Shown: positions 1-9,113 of the stretch, in pieces
Layout: every line of letters starts with the position of its first letter
Numbering within the stretch: the first letter of the stretch is position 1
Source of the DNA: Alphaproteobacteria bacterium UBA1301
Lineage (GTDB): Bacteria > Pseudomonadota > Alphaproteobacteria > Micropepsales > Micropepsaceae
Direction of reading: 5' to 3'
Assembly: GCA_002307725.1 (NCBI GenBank)
Contig: DBUB01000017.1
Location: 1-64,000, forward strand
DNA: 64,000 bases
Notes under the pieces: model-generated
What the model saw: only the letters and a program-made list of their open reading frames with translations
What the model was told of the DNA's origin: nothing
The model's database searches: none
Position numbers and translations under genes: made by a program

Positions 1-420
1 TTTGCCGGTGCCGTCGCCGGTAAGTAGGAGGGATGAGGAGGAGTCGAGATAAATGCCCGTCCCGGTGATCGTCGAGGAGGAGGCATTGATGAACGAAGCG
101 CCAGACAGGTCCGGGCTCGACGACACGTCGACGTGGATGCCGTAAGCCGCGCTGACGCCGCTGTTTTTGAGGGTGCCGTCAGAATAGACGTAGCTTGAGG
201 TATCGACGGTGATGACGCCGATCTTGGTCGTCGAGATCTTGATCGAGTCGCCGCTGTCGATGGTGATGTTGCCGGCGTTGGCCGTGCCGGTGCCGCTGGA
301 GAGCAGAGTACCCGTCGTCAGCGCCGTCGTCGTATCGGAACTGATCGTGGTATCGGCAAGGCCGGAACCCGCGAACAAGGCCGCTGCGGCGACCGACATT
401 AACAGACGTTGCTTGATCAA
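1..420 (-). CDS. Exported repeat-rich surface protein, N-terminal part (cut by window edge)
   Basis: An open frame runs leftward off the window. The preferred start is TTG at 420, because GGAGG lies five bases upstream (430-426). An in-frame ATG at 432 has no ribosome binding site. The N-terminus is a typical signal peptide: positive residues, then LLMSVAAAALFAGSGLA. The rest is rich in Ser, Thr, Gly and Asp with alternating short hydrophobic strands (ITIDSGDSIKIST, ITVDTSSYVY, GTGIYLDSSSSLLL). That pattern is usual in beta-helical passenger domains of autotransporters and other surface proteins. The C-terminus that would show a beta-barrel or other anchor is outside the window, so the class is inferred. 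Export is well supported; function is unknown. Confidence 0.6.
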   Translation of the reverse strand, partial: MIKQRLLMSVAAAALFAGSGLADTTISSDTTTALTTGTLLSSGTGTANAGNITIDSGDSIKISTTKIGVITVDTSSYVYSDGTLKNSGVSAAYGIHVDVSSSPDLSGASFINASSSTITGTGIYLDSSSSLLLTGDGTGK

Positions 421-432
421 AAATGCCTCCAT

Positions 433-950
433 GATACGGACAATCGGCATGCCGGCGGCGGCGTCACGTCACCGACATGACGGCCAAACGGCCTGGAGGC
501 AGATCCAGGCTTTCACACGTAACGCCAGCTTAGGGTCGGTTCAAGGCGCGGGTCTAGGGGGCAATGGTCGCTTAAATATCCACGGGCTGCACCAGGAATG
601 TGCCAACCGTCGCAAAAGTTTGACGGGATGGAGCGCACCGGGCGCGGCGTTAAACCTATGGAGTGCCGGAAATAGCGGATAAGATGGCAAAATCGGCCTT
701 ATGGTGCCGGTTCATATCTGATACGCCTTGTTACAAATGGTCATCTGAAGGACGATTTGTTCATGTTTTCCAACGCTCAGGCGGTTTATGACATCAGGTG
801 CGGGGGTGGTGTCTGGTCTGCGGTCGACGACGTCGTATCGCGAAAAGCTGGAGAGCCACGTATGTATTGTTCGCGTACCGAATTTATGGCGCCCCCCGAC
901 AAGATCGCGGTGTCGCTGCTTGCCCTATCCTCAACTTGGAGGACTGCATC
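433..950. other. Intergenic region, no gene seen
   Basis: About 520 bases separate the leftward exported-protein gene from the rightward response regulator. Open frames here have no ribosome binding site and no recognisable protein content. The stretch must hold the promoters of both flanking genes. I could not pick out a convincing -35/-10 pair, terminator or RNA structure by eye. Confidence 0.4.
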
Positions 951-1709
951 ATGACCCAGCAACTGGACGGTCAGGAAACAACTCTCAAGCCCGACGAGGG
1001 CTATCACATCCTCCTGGTAGAGGATGAACGCAGTGTTCGCGATCCGCTCGGCCATTATCTGCAGCGCAACGGATTCCGCGTGACGATGGCGAGCCACGCG
1101 CTCGAAGCCCGTCACCTGCTCAGCCGCTACAAATTCGATCTCGTCATTCTCGACATCATGATGCCGGGCGAAGACGGTCTGTCGCTCTGCCGCTCGATCC
1201 GCGAGAAACTCGACATCCCCACGATCCTGTTGTCGGCCAAGTCGGAAGAGACCGATCGCATCATCGGGCTGGAGATGGGCGCTGACGATTATGTCGTCAA
1301 GCCGTTTGCGCCGCGCGAACTTCTCGCTCGCACCAAGGCGGTGATTCGTCGGGCCCAGTCGGTGCCGCGGTCGCGCCGTTTGCCGGTCCAGAAGACGATG
1401 CAGTTCGGCACTTGGAAGCTGAAGACCGGCGCCCGCCAACTGCTCGGCGACGACGGTGTCGTGGTGCCGCTGTCGACCGGCGAATTCAATCTGTTGCTCG
1501 CCTTCCTGGAGCGGCCGCACATCGTGTTATCGCGCGATCAGCTGCTCGATCTCACGCAGGGGCGCGAGGCCTCGGCCTTCGATCGCTCGATCGACAATCT
1601 GATCAGCCGGGTGCGCAAGAAGATCGAACCTGATTCCAAGAGTCCGACCTACATCAAGACAGTCTGGGGCGGCGGCTACAGTTTTGTAGCCGAGGTCCGG
1701 CTGGTGTGA
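951..1709 (+). CDS. OmpR/PhoB-family response regulator
   Basis: A 252-residue two-component response regulator. The ATG at 951 follows TTGGAGG with good spacing; longer in-frame extensions upstream have no family resemblance. The receiver domain spans about residues 20-135. It has the acidic pair in LLVEDE, the phospho-acceptor Asp68 in VILDIMMPGEDG, and the conserved Lys in DDYVVKPF. A winged-helix DNA-binding domain follows at about 150-250 (LSTGEFNLLLAFLE, then VWGGGYSF near the end). The downstream kinase overlaps it by four bases (GTGA), so the two are co-translated partners. The kinase signal and target genes cannot be read from the sequence. Confidence 0.93.
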   Translation: MTQQLDGQETTLKPDEGYHILLVEDERSVRDPLGHYLQRNGFRVTMASHALEARHLLSRYKFDLVILDIMMPGEDGLSLCRSIREKLDIPTILLSAKSEETDRIIGLEMGADDYVVKPFAPRELLARTKAVIRRAQSVPRSRRLPVQKTMQFGTWKLKTGARQLLGDDGVVVPLSTGEFNLLLAFLERPHIVLSRDQLLDLTQGREASAFDRSIDNLISRVRKKIEPDSKSPTYIKTVWGGGYSFVAEVRLV

Positions 1710-3175
1710 TCGGACGGGCGCGCCTCACCGTCGGCTCGTGGAGCACGTTCGGACAGACCGCGCTGCTGATCATTGCGGCACTGTTCCTGGCGCAACTCTT
1801 CACGTTTTTCCTGACGCGCAACGTCATCGATCAATGGCAGACCACCAATGTGGTCGAACCGGCGATCCACCGCTTTGCCGATGTGGCGCAACATGTCGCA
1901 CAAACACCAGCTGACCGCCGCGAGGATGTGGTGGCGGTGGCGCGGCAGGCGGGCGAACGCTTTTGGCTGACGCGTGAGATGCATAATCCTTCGGCCGGAC
2001 GGCAGAAGGAACTCGAGGGCGATCTGTCGGCGGCGTTGAAGAAGCGTTCGGTGCCATTCTCGGCACTGGTTGTGATGCGCCACGATTTTGGCGGTTGGCA
2101 TTTTTTGCCGACCTCGCGGCCGCCGGATCACGGCGCGTTCGGTGGACCGCAACCGCGCGCCTTCGGCGACGGCCCGGATCAAGCGCGTCATAACCCGTCT
2201 GGATCAGGTTTCGAAGCGCTGCCGCCGGATCACGGCGATGACGATATCCGTCTGGCGGCCGAGTTGCCCGACGGCACCTGGCTGGCCGCGCGTTTCCGCG
2301 TCTTCAAGCCGTTTCCGATGATCCTCGATCCGCTGTTTCTCAGCCAGATCGCGCTGTTCGTGATCCTGCTGGCCGCGACGTTGTTCTGGGCCGCGCGTAT
2401 CTCGCGTCCGTTGCGCATTCTGGCTGAGGCCGCCAAAGTGCTGCGGCCGCAAGTTGAGTTCCAGCCCATTCCGGTGGAGGGCCCGCGCGAAGTCCGCGTT
2501 GCGATCGACTCCTTCAACACCATGGCGCAGCGCGTGCGCGATCTGCTCATGGAAAAAGACCGCATGCTGAGCGCCATCGGTCACGACTTGCGCACGCCGC
2601 TCGCGTCCTTGCGCATCCGTGCTGAATCCGTCGAGCCGGAATCCGAGCGCGACAAATTCATTGAAACGATCGACGAGATGACGGCGATGGTGGAGGAAAT
2701 TCTGGGTCTTGCCCGCCTCGCTCATTCCACCGAGCCGAAACAACTTGTCGACCTTTCGGCGCTCGCCGATGCCGTGGTGGAAGAGTTCCGTGGTCTCGGC
2801 AAGGACGTGACGTTCATCGAGGCGCCGCGCATCACCGTGACCATGCAGGTCAATCTGGTCCGCCGCCTCTTGCGCAACTTGATCGACAACGCAGTGAAGT
2901 ACGGGATGCGGGCGCAAGTCTCGCTCTGCGACCAAGGCGGTGCCGTTGAACTCGTGATCGAAGACGAAGGCCCCGGCATTCCCGCCGGTCAGCTCGGCGA
3001 GGTCTTGCAGCCCTTCACTCGCCTCGACTGTTCGCGCAGCCGCACTACCGGCGGCATCGGCCTCGGCCTCAGCATCGCCGACGCTATCGCCAAAAGCCAA
3101 GGCGCCACCCTGATCCTCGATAACCGCGAAGGCGGCGGCTTGCGCGCCATCGTGAAGTGGACACCGACGGATTAG
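1706..3175 (+). CDS. Membrane sensor histidine kinase
   Basis: A 489-residue transmembrane histidine kinase paired with the response regulator just upstream. It starts at GTG 1706 in a GTGA overlap. Predicted layout: TM helix 1 at about residues 12-35; a periplasmic sensor of about 165 residues; TM helix 2 at about 203-225; a HAMP linker; and a dimerisation/phosphoacceptor domain with the H-box AIGHDLRTPLASL (His293). The ATP-binding domain has an N-box (RNLIDNAVKYG), a G1 box (DEGPGIP) and a G2 box (GGIGLGLSIA). All catalytic motifs are present, so it should be active. The periplasmic part is rich in Pro, His and Asp and I do not recognise its ligand. Confidence 0.92.
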   Translation: MIGRARLTVGSWSTFGQTALLIIAALFLAQLFTFFLTRNVIDQWQTTNVVEPAIHRFADVAQHVAQTPADRREDVVAVARQAGERFWLTREMHNPSAGRQKELEGDLSAALKKRSVPFSALVVMRHDFGGWHFLPTSRPPDHGAFGGPQPRAFGDGPDQARHNPSGSGFEALPPDHGDDDIRLAAELPDGTWLAARFRVFKPFPMILDPLFLSQIALFVILLAATLFWAARISRPLRILAEAAKVLRPQVEFQPIPVEGPREVRVAIDSFNTMAQRVRDLLMEKDRMLSAIGHDLRTPLASLRIRAESVEPESERDKFIETIDEMTAMVEEILGLARLAHSTEPKQLVDLSALADAVVEEFRGLGKDVTFIEAPRITVTMQVNLVRRLLRNLIDNAVKYGMRAQVSLCDQGGAVELVIEDEGPGIPAGQLGEVLQPFTRLDCSRSRTTGGIGLGLSIADAIAKSQGATLILDNREGGGLRAIVKWTPTD

Positions 3176-3370
3176 AATCGCCGCCTGGAGTGGTCGCGTT
3201 GGGCCCGAATCGCCCATCGGACTGCGGCAATTATTTGCGAACGGATTCCCACCTCTGCCTGATGCGGTAACCAAACTGTTAGGTTGAGTTGGACCGCCTT
3301 TCCAACTTAGCCGTACCGATGTACGTTCGTCGTGTTAAAGTGACATATTCGAGAATCTTGGGGGAAGTAC

Positions 3371-5395
3371 TTGCTTAAATTGCGCGCGGCCGGGCTGGGC
3401 TTGGCGGGAATCGTCCTTGCAGTGGCGGCGACGGCGCAAACGCCGCCTTCACACCCGCCTGTCGAAGCCTTCGGGACGCTGCCGGTCATTTCGCATCCGT
3501 CGCTATCGCCGGACGGCAAGTATTTTGCCGCCATCCAGATGCGCAAGAACCGCGCGACGACCCTCATCTATCAAACCGATGCCCCGGCGGGCACGCTGCC
3601 GATTGAGATTCCGACTGGTGATCTGATCACTGCCGGGATCACCTGGACCAATAATGATCGTCTCATCATCGTCTTGAAGAATAACTATCGCGTCAAGGAC
3701 TACGAAAAGGCTGAGGGACGCGTCTCGACGTTCTACCGTTCCATTGCCATTGGCGCCGACGGCAGCAACCCGGTTGTTCTATTGAATAATATGAAGGGAA
3801 TGCACGTCAATCCCAGCACTGCCAACATCGTAGGTTTCGACGCGAAGGATCCCAATCACCTCTATCTCGGCTTTTTCTACCCGCATACCGTTGTGCTTTC
3901 GACCGAGGGCAGCAAATTCGCCAATGACGAAAATCCCTATCATTTCGACTTGGTGAAAGTGGACGTCAACACCGGTGATGGTGAGGTCGTCGCCGAAGGC
4001 GAACATGGGGTGAAGTTGGAGACGGCCCAATGGGTGATGGACGGACAGGGATCGGTGGTGGCGCGCGTCGATGCCACCCGTGGGCCGCTGGAAGAGCACC
4101 TCTATTTGAAGCGCAACGGCTCCTTCGTTAAGGCCGGCACATTTGACGCCAACGGCTTTAAAGACCTCAGCGTCTATGGCATTGCGCCGGACGGCTCGGG
4201 GCTGATCGTCTTGCGCGAAGACGTCAACGATTTCGACACGCTCGAGAAAATCGATTTTGCCACGGGTGCTCTAACGCCGTTCTATTCCGTGCCCGGTCAC
4301 GACATCAATGCCGCACCGGTGGATCGTGACACCGGACGTGTGATGGGCGCCGGCTATACCGACGATACCGATCATATGCAGTACTTCGATCCTATTCTGC
4401 AGTCGCTGCAGACGGGCCTCGAAAAAGCCTTCCCGGGGCGCAGTGTGCATGTGGTCTCAAAAAGCCGCGATGTTTCTCGCGTGATCGCCGCAGTCTCGGG
4501 TCCACGCCTGCCGCCAGTGTACTACTACGTGAACCAGACGACCCATCAGGCGTTTTCGATCGGCACGTCCTATCCTGGTCTGACCGAGGCCGGTCTCGGC
4601 GAGGTCAAGGCCTATCCCTACAAAGCCCGCGATGGGCTCGACATCCATGCTTATCTAACATTACCGACCGGCAAGACGCCCAAGAATCTGCCGACCGTGA
4701 TCATGCCGCACGGCGGGCCGAACGTAGAAGGCGATGGTCTTCGCTTCGACTGGTGGGCGCAGTTTCTTGCCAACCGTGGCTATGCAGTGCTGCAGCCGAA
4801 TTTTCGGGGTTCGCGCGGCTACGGCAAGGCGTTTCTGCACGCCGGCACGCGGCAGTGGGGCCTCACCATGCAGGACGACTTGACCGACGGTGTCGAAAAG
4901 CTGGTCGCCGATGGTGTCGCCGATCCCAAGCGTATATGCATCGTCGGTGCGAGCTATGGCGGCTATGCCGCGCTCGCTGGCGCCACCTATACGCCCGATC
5001 TTTACCGTTGTGCCTTTGCCTGGGCCCCGGTCAGCGACCTGCCGTGGCTATTGCGGACGAATAATCCGCACAACACACCCGGCACCAAGGCAACATCGGT
5101 ACAGACCGAACAGGTCGGCAATGTCAGTGACGATTTTGAACGGTTGGCGGCGACCTCACCGGACCGCCATGCCGACCAAGTCAAATGCCCGGTCCTGATT
5201 ATGCATGGCGAGCGCGACACGACGGTCGACATTGACCAGAGCGAGCGCGAAGTGACAGCCTTACAGAAGGCCCGCAAGCAGGTGGAGTTCATCCGCATCA
5301 GCGGCAATGAAGACCATCACCTCAACTTCCCGGAATCGCGCATTAACATGCTCACAGTGCTGGAACGCTTCCTGAAGGCGAATATTGGGGAGTGA
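3371..5395 (+). CDS. Secreted S9-family prolyl-oligopeptidase-like peptidase
   Basis: A 674-residue serine peptidase of the S9 (acylaminoacyl-peptidase / dipeptidyl-peptidase) type. It begins with TTG at 3371 after GGGGAAG, followed by a signal peptide (LGLAGIVLAVAATAQ). The N-terminal two thirds form a beta-propeller-like region; the C-terminal part is an alpha/beta hydrolase. The triad is visible: Ser528 in GASYGGYAA, Asp616 in GERDTTVD, and His649 or His650 in EDHHLNFPES. HGGPN supplies the oxyanion region and FRGSRGYG is typical of the family. It probably trims short peptides in the periplasm. It stands alone and converges with the hyf-like operon. Substrate specificity is not readable. 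Confidence 0.9.
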   Translation: MLKLRAAGLGLAGIVLAVAATAQTPPSHPPVEAFGTLPVISHPSLSPDGKYFAAIQMRKNRATTLIYQTDAPAGTLPIEIPTGDLITAGITWTNNDRLIIVLKNNYRVKDYEKAEGRVSTFYRSIAIGADGSNPVVLLNNMKGMHVNPSTANIVGFDAKDPNHLYLGFFYPHTVVLSTEGSKFANDENPYHFDLVKVDVNTGDGEVVAEGEHGVKLETAQWVMDGQGSVVARVDATRGPLEEHLYLKRNGSFVKAGTFDANGFKDLSVYGIAPDGSGLIVLREDVNDFDTLEKIDFATGALTPFYSVPGHDINAAPVDRDTGRVMGAGYTDDTDHMQYFDPILQSLQTGLEKAFPGRSVHVVSKSRDVSRVIAAVSGPRLPPVYYYVNQTTHQAFSIGTSYPGLTEAGLGEVKAYPYKARDGLDIHAYLTLPTGKTPKNLPTVIMPHGGPNVEGDGLRFDWWAQFLANRGYAVLQPNFRGSRGYGKAFLHAGTRQWGLTMQDDLTDGVEKLVADGVADPKRICIVGASYGGYAALAGATYTPDLYRCAFAWAPVSDLPWLLRTNNPHNTPGTKATSVQTEQVGNVSDDFERLAATSPDRHADQVKCPVLIMHGERDTTVDIDQSEREVTALQKARKQVEFIRISGNEDHHLNFPESRINMLTVLERFLKANIGE

Positions 5396-5643
5396 GCCTG
5401 CGACCTTACGCGTCCGTCGGCCTTGACATCGCACGGTGCGGTTTCCATCTCGATAGGGCTGTTTGACAGCGCTGGAGAAGACGCCTTTGCGCTGCATTCG
5501 CACGACACCGCCTGGTTCAAGACGACTGCGTTGTTTAGAGGCATCCGCTCCCCTTTGATGATGGGGCAGGGCTATCGCATTTGCTCGTTACGGGGATCAG
5601 AGTTTGTGGTCGGACTCGGCGGGCTCGCCGTCAATGTCGAGTG

Positions 5644-6171
5644 TTAGGCGCGTTTCGGTAGGCGACTTTGCATCAATGTCAACAGACCGGCGAGGAGATC
5701 GCGCGGCGACGGCGGGCAGCCGGGAATGTGCAAATCCACCGGCACGACGGCACTGACGCCGCCGACCACGCCGTAACTTCCGGCAAACAATCCACCGTCG
5801 CGCGCGCAACCGCCGACCGCCACCACCCATTTCGGGGCGGGCGTAGCGGCATAGGTGCGTTCCAGCGCTTCGCGCATATTGGCGGTCACCGGTCCCGTCA
5901 CCAGCAGAACATCGGCGTGCCGCGGCGAGGCGACGAAATGAAAGCCGTATTGCTCCAGATCGTAAAAGGCATTGCTCAGCGCATGAATTTCCAACTCGCA
6001 GCCGTTGCAAGACCCGGCATCAATCTGGCGGATCGACAGACTGCGCCCCAGACGCTGCCGCGCCGTCGCCTGCACCTTCCCGGCGAGTTCGGCCAGCGCG
6101 TCCTTGTCGGCGGCCGGTGCTGGTTCGGTCAGCGGCGCTCTTAGGAGGGATTTTAGCAAAAGCTTGCGCAT
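5644..6171 (-). CDS. hyfI: Hydrogenase-4-like small subunit (HyfI/HycG, NuoB family)
   Basis: A 175-residue iron-sulfur subunit homologous to HyfI/HycG and NuoB. The ATG at 6171 overlaps the end of the large-subunit gene; the frame continues upstream but that part has no family resemblance. Ligands for the proximal [4Fe-4S] cluster are present: the pair in DAGSCNGCELE, then VGGCARDGG and IPGCPPSP. It should sit in the peripheral arm on the cytoplasmic face, facing the large subunit. It is the last gene of a leftward six-gene operon. The cluster site looks intact although the neighbouring large subunit has lost its NiFe ligands, so electron transfer without H2 chemistry is plausible. Confidence 0.88.
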   Translation of the reverse strand: MRKLLLKSLLRAPLTEPAPAADKDALAELAGKVQATARQRLGRSLSIRQIDAGSCNGCELEIHALSNAFYDLEQYGFHFVASPRHADVLLVTGPVTANMREALERTYAATPAPKWVVAVGGCARDGGLFAGSYGVVGGVSAVVPVDLHIPGCPPSPRDLLAGLLTLMQSRLPKRA

Positions 6172-7661
6172 CAGAGGTCGTGCCCGGCATAGGAACAGTT
6201 GAACGACTTGTTGCAGAGCGGGAAATCCGCGACGATGTTGCCGTAGATCGCCGCTTCCAGCAGCGGCCATTGGAACCACGACGGATCGCGCAAATGGCAA
6301 CGCGCGACCGAGCCGTCGGCGTTCAGACGTACCCAGACGAAGACGTCGCCGCGGAATCCTTCCACCATCGCTGTGCCTTCGCCCGCATGCGGCGCCATGG
6401 CCGTGGCAATCGGGCCGTCCGGAAGTTGCGCGATCATTTGCTTCAGAAGCGACAGGCTTTGCTCCACTTCTGCAATGCGGATGCGTACCCGCGCATCGAC
6501 ATCGCCGCGCTGCAGCAGCGGCGTTTCGAAGCTGAGGCTATCGTAGGGTGCGGAGGGCAGAACCTTGCGCGCGTCGAACGATCGCCCCGAGGCGCGGCCA
6601 ACAAATCCACCGGCGCCAAACTGCATCACCAGATCGTGTCGCACCATGCCAGTGCGCACCGTGCGGTCCTGCAGTGACGCCGTATCATCGTAGAGCGCGA
6701 CGATATCGCGGAACTGTCTGGCGACGAGGGCGATCAGCTTCTCGATCTCATTGAGGGCTTTAGGTGCAATATCGTCGGCGACGCCACCCGGCACCACGCG
6801 ATCCATCATCAGCCGGTGCCCAAAGGCGGCGTCCACCGCGCGCAGGATGCGTTCGCGCAGCACGGCACAATAGGACAGCATCAGGCTGAAGGCGGCGTCG
6901 TTGCAGATGCCGCCGATATCACCGACGTGATTGGCGATGCGTTCCAGCTCTAGCATGATGGCGCGCAGGTATTGCGCTCGCGCCGGAACCTCGGTGCCGC
7001 TGGCCGCTTCCACCGCTTGGGCAAAGGCGGTCGCATACGCCACCGTGCTGTCGCCGGAAACGCGGCCCGCCAAGCGAGCCGCCCGTTGCAGCGGTGCGCC
7101 AAGCATCAGCGCTTCGATACCCTTGTGCACGTAGCCCAGCCGTGCTTCCAACCGCACCACCGTCTCGCCGCTGCAGGTGAAGCGGAAATGACCCGGCTCG
7201 ATGATACCCGCGTGCACCGGCCCGACCGGAATCTGATGTAGGCTTTCGCCTTCCACCGGCAGAAAGCGGTACGGCTCTGGTGCAGCCGGTTTGCTCGCAT
7301 CACCTAGCGGATGGCGCCTCGTCCAGTGCCCGTGATCGAGCCAGGGCCGCGTATCGGCAGCGTCTTCCGGGGTGAGGCCGACGAGATCGGCAATCGCTCG
7401 CTCCAGCCGCCGTATGGGGAGGCACTCCCGTCCCAGCGACGGAAAACGGCCGCCGCTAGCATCGAGGCTCAAGATCCCCGTCGTGCCGCTGCCATGTTCG
7501 CGCACAGCCAGATGCACCAGACCGGGCTCGCCCCAATGTGCCACGACATCCCATTGGCGCGTTGCAAGCTGCTGACGAGCGAATTCCCAGACCTTGCGCG
7601 CGACCGTCACGCGCGGCCAGCGTACCGATGTTTCGCCGATGATGTCGAAGAGTGTCGTCAT
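6171..7661 (-). CDS. hyfG: Hydrogenase-4-like large subunit lacking NiFe ligands (Ehr-type HyfG)
   Basis: A 496-residue protein joining an N-terminal NuoC-like (30 kDa) domain to a NuoD/HycE-like domain that starts at GPVHAGIIEPGHF. In NiFe hydrogenases of this group the metal is held by an N-terminal RVCGIC motif and a C-terminal DPCxxC motif. Here the first is RVSGDSTVAY: both cysteines are gone and the loop is shortened. The C-terminus reads LCNKSFNC and not DPCxxC. The fold-defining stretches HKGIEALM and ELERIANHVGDIGGICND are kept. By known group definitions this points to an energy-converting hydrogenase-related (Ehr) complex. The reaction it catalyses is unknown. No hydrogenase maturation genes lie nearby. 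Confidence 0.87.
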   Translation of the reverse strand: MTTLFDIIGETSVRWPRVTVARKVWEFARQQLATRQWDVVAHWGEPGLVHLAVREHGSGTTGILSLDASGGRFPSLGRECLPIRRLERAIADLVGLTPEDAADTRPWLDHGHWTRRHPLGDASKPAAPEPYRFLPVEGESLHQIPVGPVHAGIIEPGHFRFTCSGETVVRLEARLGYVHKGIEALMLGAPLQRAARLAGRVSGDSTVAYATAFAQAVEAASGTEVPARAQYLRAIMLELERIANHVGDIGGICNDAAFSLMLSYCAVLRERILRAVDAAFGHRLMMDRVVPGGVADDIAPKALNEIEKLIALVARQFRDIVALYDDTASLQDRTVRTGMVRHDLVMQFGAGGFVGRASGRSFDARKVLPSAPYDSLSFETPLLQRGDVDARVRIRIAEVEQSLSLLKQMIAQLPDGPIATAMAPHAGEGTAMVEGFRGDVFVWVRLNADGSVARCHLRDPSWFQWPLLEAAIYGNIVADFPLCNKSFNCSYAGHDL

Positions 7662-7664
7662 GAC

Positions 7665-9113
7665 TTATCCCAACATCCTGGAGACATGCTGAAACCAGTT
7701 CACGATGGGGCCGGGAATAAAGACGCCGAACGCCAGCACGATGGCGAGATGGACGATGATCGGCAGCAGCGTGCCTTCGTCGGTGTCGACCTTGCCCTTG
7801 GGTTCGCCGAACGCGACGCGGTTGATGCAGATGAACAGCGCGCCGAGCGAAATGAGCAATCCCACCACCAGAACGATCGCGAGCAACGGCTGTGCCTCCA
7901 CCGCCGCGGTCACGACCAGGAATTCGCTGGTGAAAAGGCCGAACGGCGGCAGGCCGGCTATCGCGATGACACACGCCACGAAGGTCCAACCGAGCAGCGG
8001 ATGGCTTCGCGTTAGCCCGCCGATGGCATCGAATTTCTGCGAACCCTTGACGCGGATGATGTGGCCGACGGCGAAGAACAGGCCCGATTTGGTCAGGCTG
8101 TGCATCGCCATGTGCAACAAGCCGGCGAAATTCGCCAGCGGCCCACCCAGCCCGAACGCGAAGGCGATGATGCCCATATGTTCGATCGAAGAGTAAGCGA
8201 AGAAGCGTTTGATGTCGCGGCGGCGGTAGAGCATCAATCCGGCAAACACGATCGAAACCAAGCCCAGCGTGATCATCATCGGTCCCGGCGAGAACAGGCC
8301 ATGGGCGCCGACGAACAGCATCTTGAAGCGCAGAATGGCATAAAGCGCGACGTTCAAGAGCAAGCCGGACAACAGCGCGGAAACCGGCGTCGGGCCTTCG
8401 GCGTGGGCATCGGGCAGCCAAGCATGGATCGGCACCAGACCCGCCTTGGTGCCATAACCGAGCAATAGAAACACGAACGCGATGTTGAGCAGGGCCGGAT
8501 CGAACTTCGCTGCATGGGCCTGAAGGATCGTCCAGGTCATGGCCGGCAAGCCGTCGCCGACGACCGGTTGCGCCACCGAATAAACCAGGATTGTTCCGAA
8601 TAACGCCAGCGCAATGCCGACGCTGGAGAGGATGAAATATTTCCATGCCGCTTCCAGCGCCGCATGGCTACGGTAGATGCCGACCATCAGCACGGTCGTG
8701 AGCGTCGCGATTTCGATCGCTGCCCACATCACGCCGGTGATGCTGGTGAGCAGCGCCAGGTTCATCGCGCCCATCAGGATCTGGAACATTGTGTGGTAGT
8801 AACGCAGATGCGCGGGCTTCAGATGTCCGGTCGCTAGCTCGTGCCCGATATAACCCTTCGAGAATACGGCAGTCGTAAAACCGACCAGGCTGGTGAGCGC
8901 GACGAAGCCGATATTAAGATCATCGACGAACAACAGGCCAAACGCACCGGCCGGCCGCGCCACAACCAGTATTCCCGCCGCGCAAAGCGTCGCGAAGGTC
9001 GCGATGATGTTGAGCCACGCCCCTACGCGATAGTTCGGGATCAGCGCGAGCAGCAGCGCCGATGTCAGCGGCAGGATCAGCACAGTAGCAGCCGGATTGA
9101 GGAACTCTCCCAT
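7665..9113 (-). CDS. hyfF: Hydrogenase-4-like membrane subunit HyfF (NuoN/M/L family)
   Basis: A polytopic membrane protein of about 482 residues in the proton-pumping antiporter-like family of complex I and hydrogenase 4. ATG at 9113 is preferred; GTG at 9116 directly precedes it. Conserved features are KAGLVPIHAWLPDAHAEGP, with Lys and His in the discontinuous-helix region, PTPVSALLSG, and SSIEHMGIIAFA. It should carry one ion-translocation channel. It overlaps or abuts its operon neighbours within a few bases, fitting one transcript and fixed stoichiometry. Whether it moves H+ or Na+ cannot be judged. Confidence 0.9.
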   Translation of the reverse strand: MGEFLNPAATVLILPLTSALLLALIPNYRVGAWLNIIATFATLCAAGILVVARPAGAFGLLFVDDLNIGFVALTSLVGFTTAVFSKGYIGHELATGHLKPAHLRYYHTMFQILMGAMNLALLTSITGVMWAAIEIATLTTVLMVGIYRSHAALEAAWKYFILSSVGIALALFGTILVYSVAQPVVGDGLPAMTWTILQAHAAKFDPALLNIAFVFLLLGYGTKAGLVPIHAWLPDAHAEGPTPVSALLSGLLLNVALYAILRFKMLFVGAHGLFSPGPMMITLGLVSIVFAGLMLYRRRDIKRFFAYSSIEHMGIIAFAFGLGGPLANFAGLLHMAMHSLTKSGLFFAVGHIIRVKGSQKFDAIGGLTRSHPLLGWTFVACVIAIAGLPPFGLFTSEFLVVTAAVEAQPLLAIVLVVGLLISLGALFICINRVAFGEPKGKVDTDEGTLLPIIVHLAIVLAFGVFIPGPIVNWFQHVSRMLG

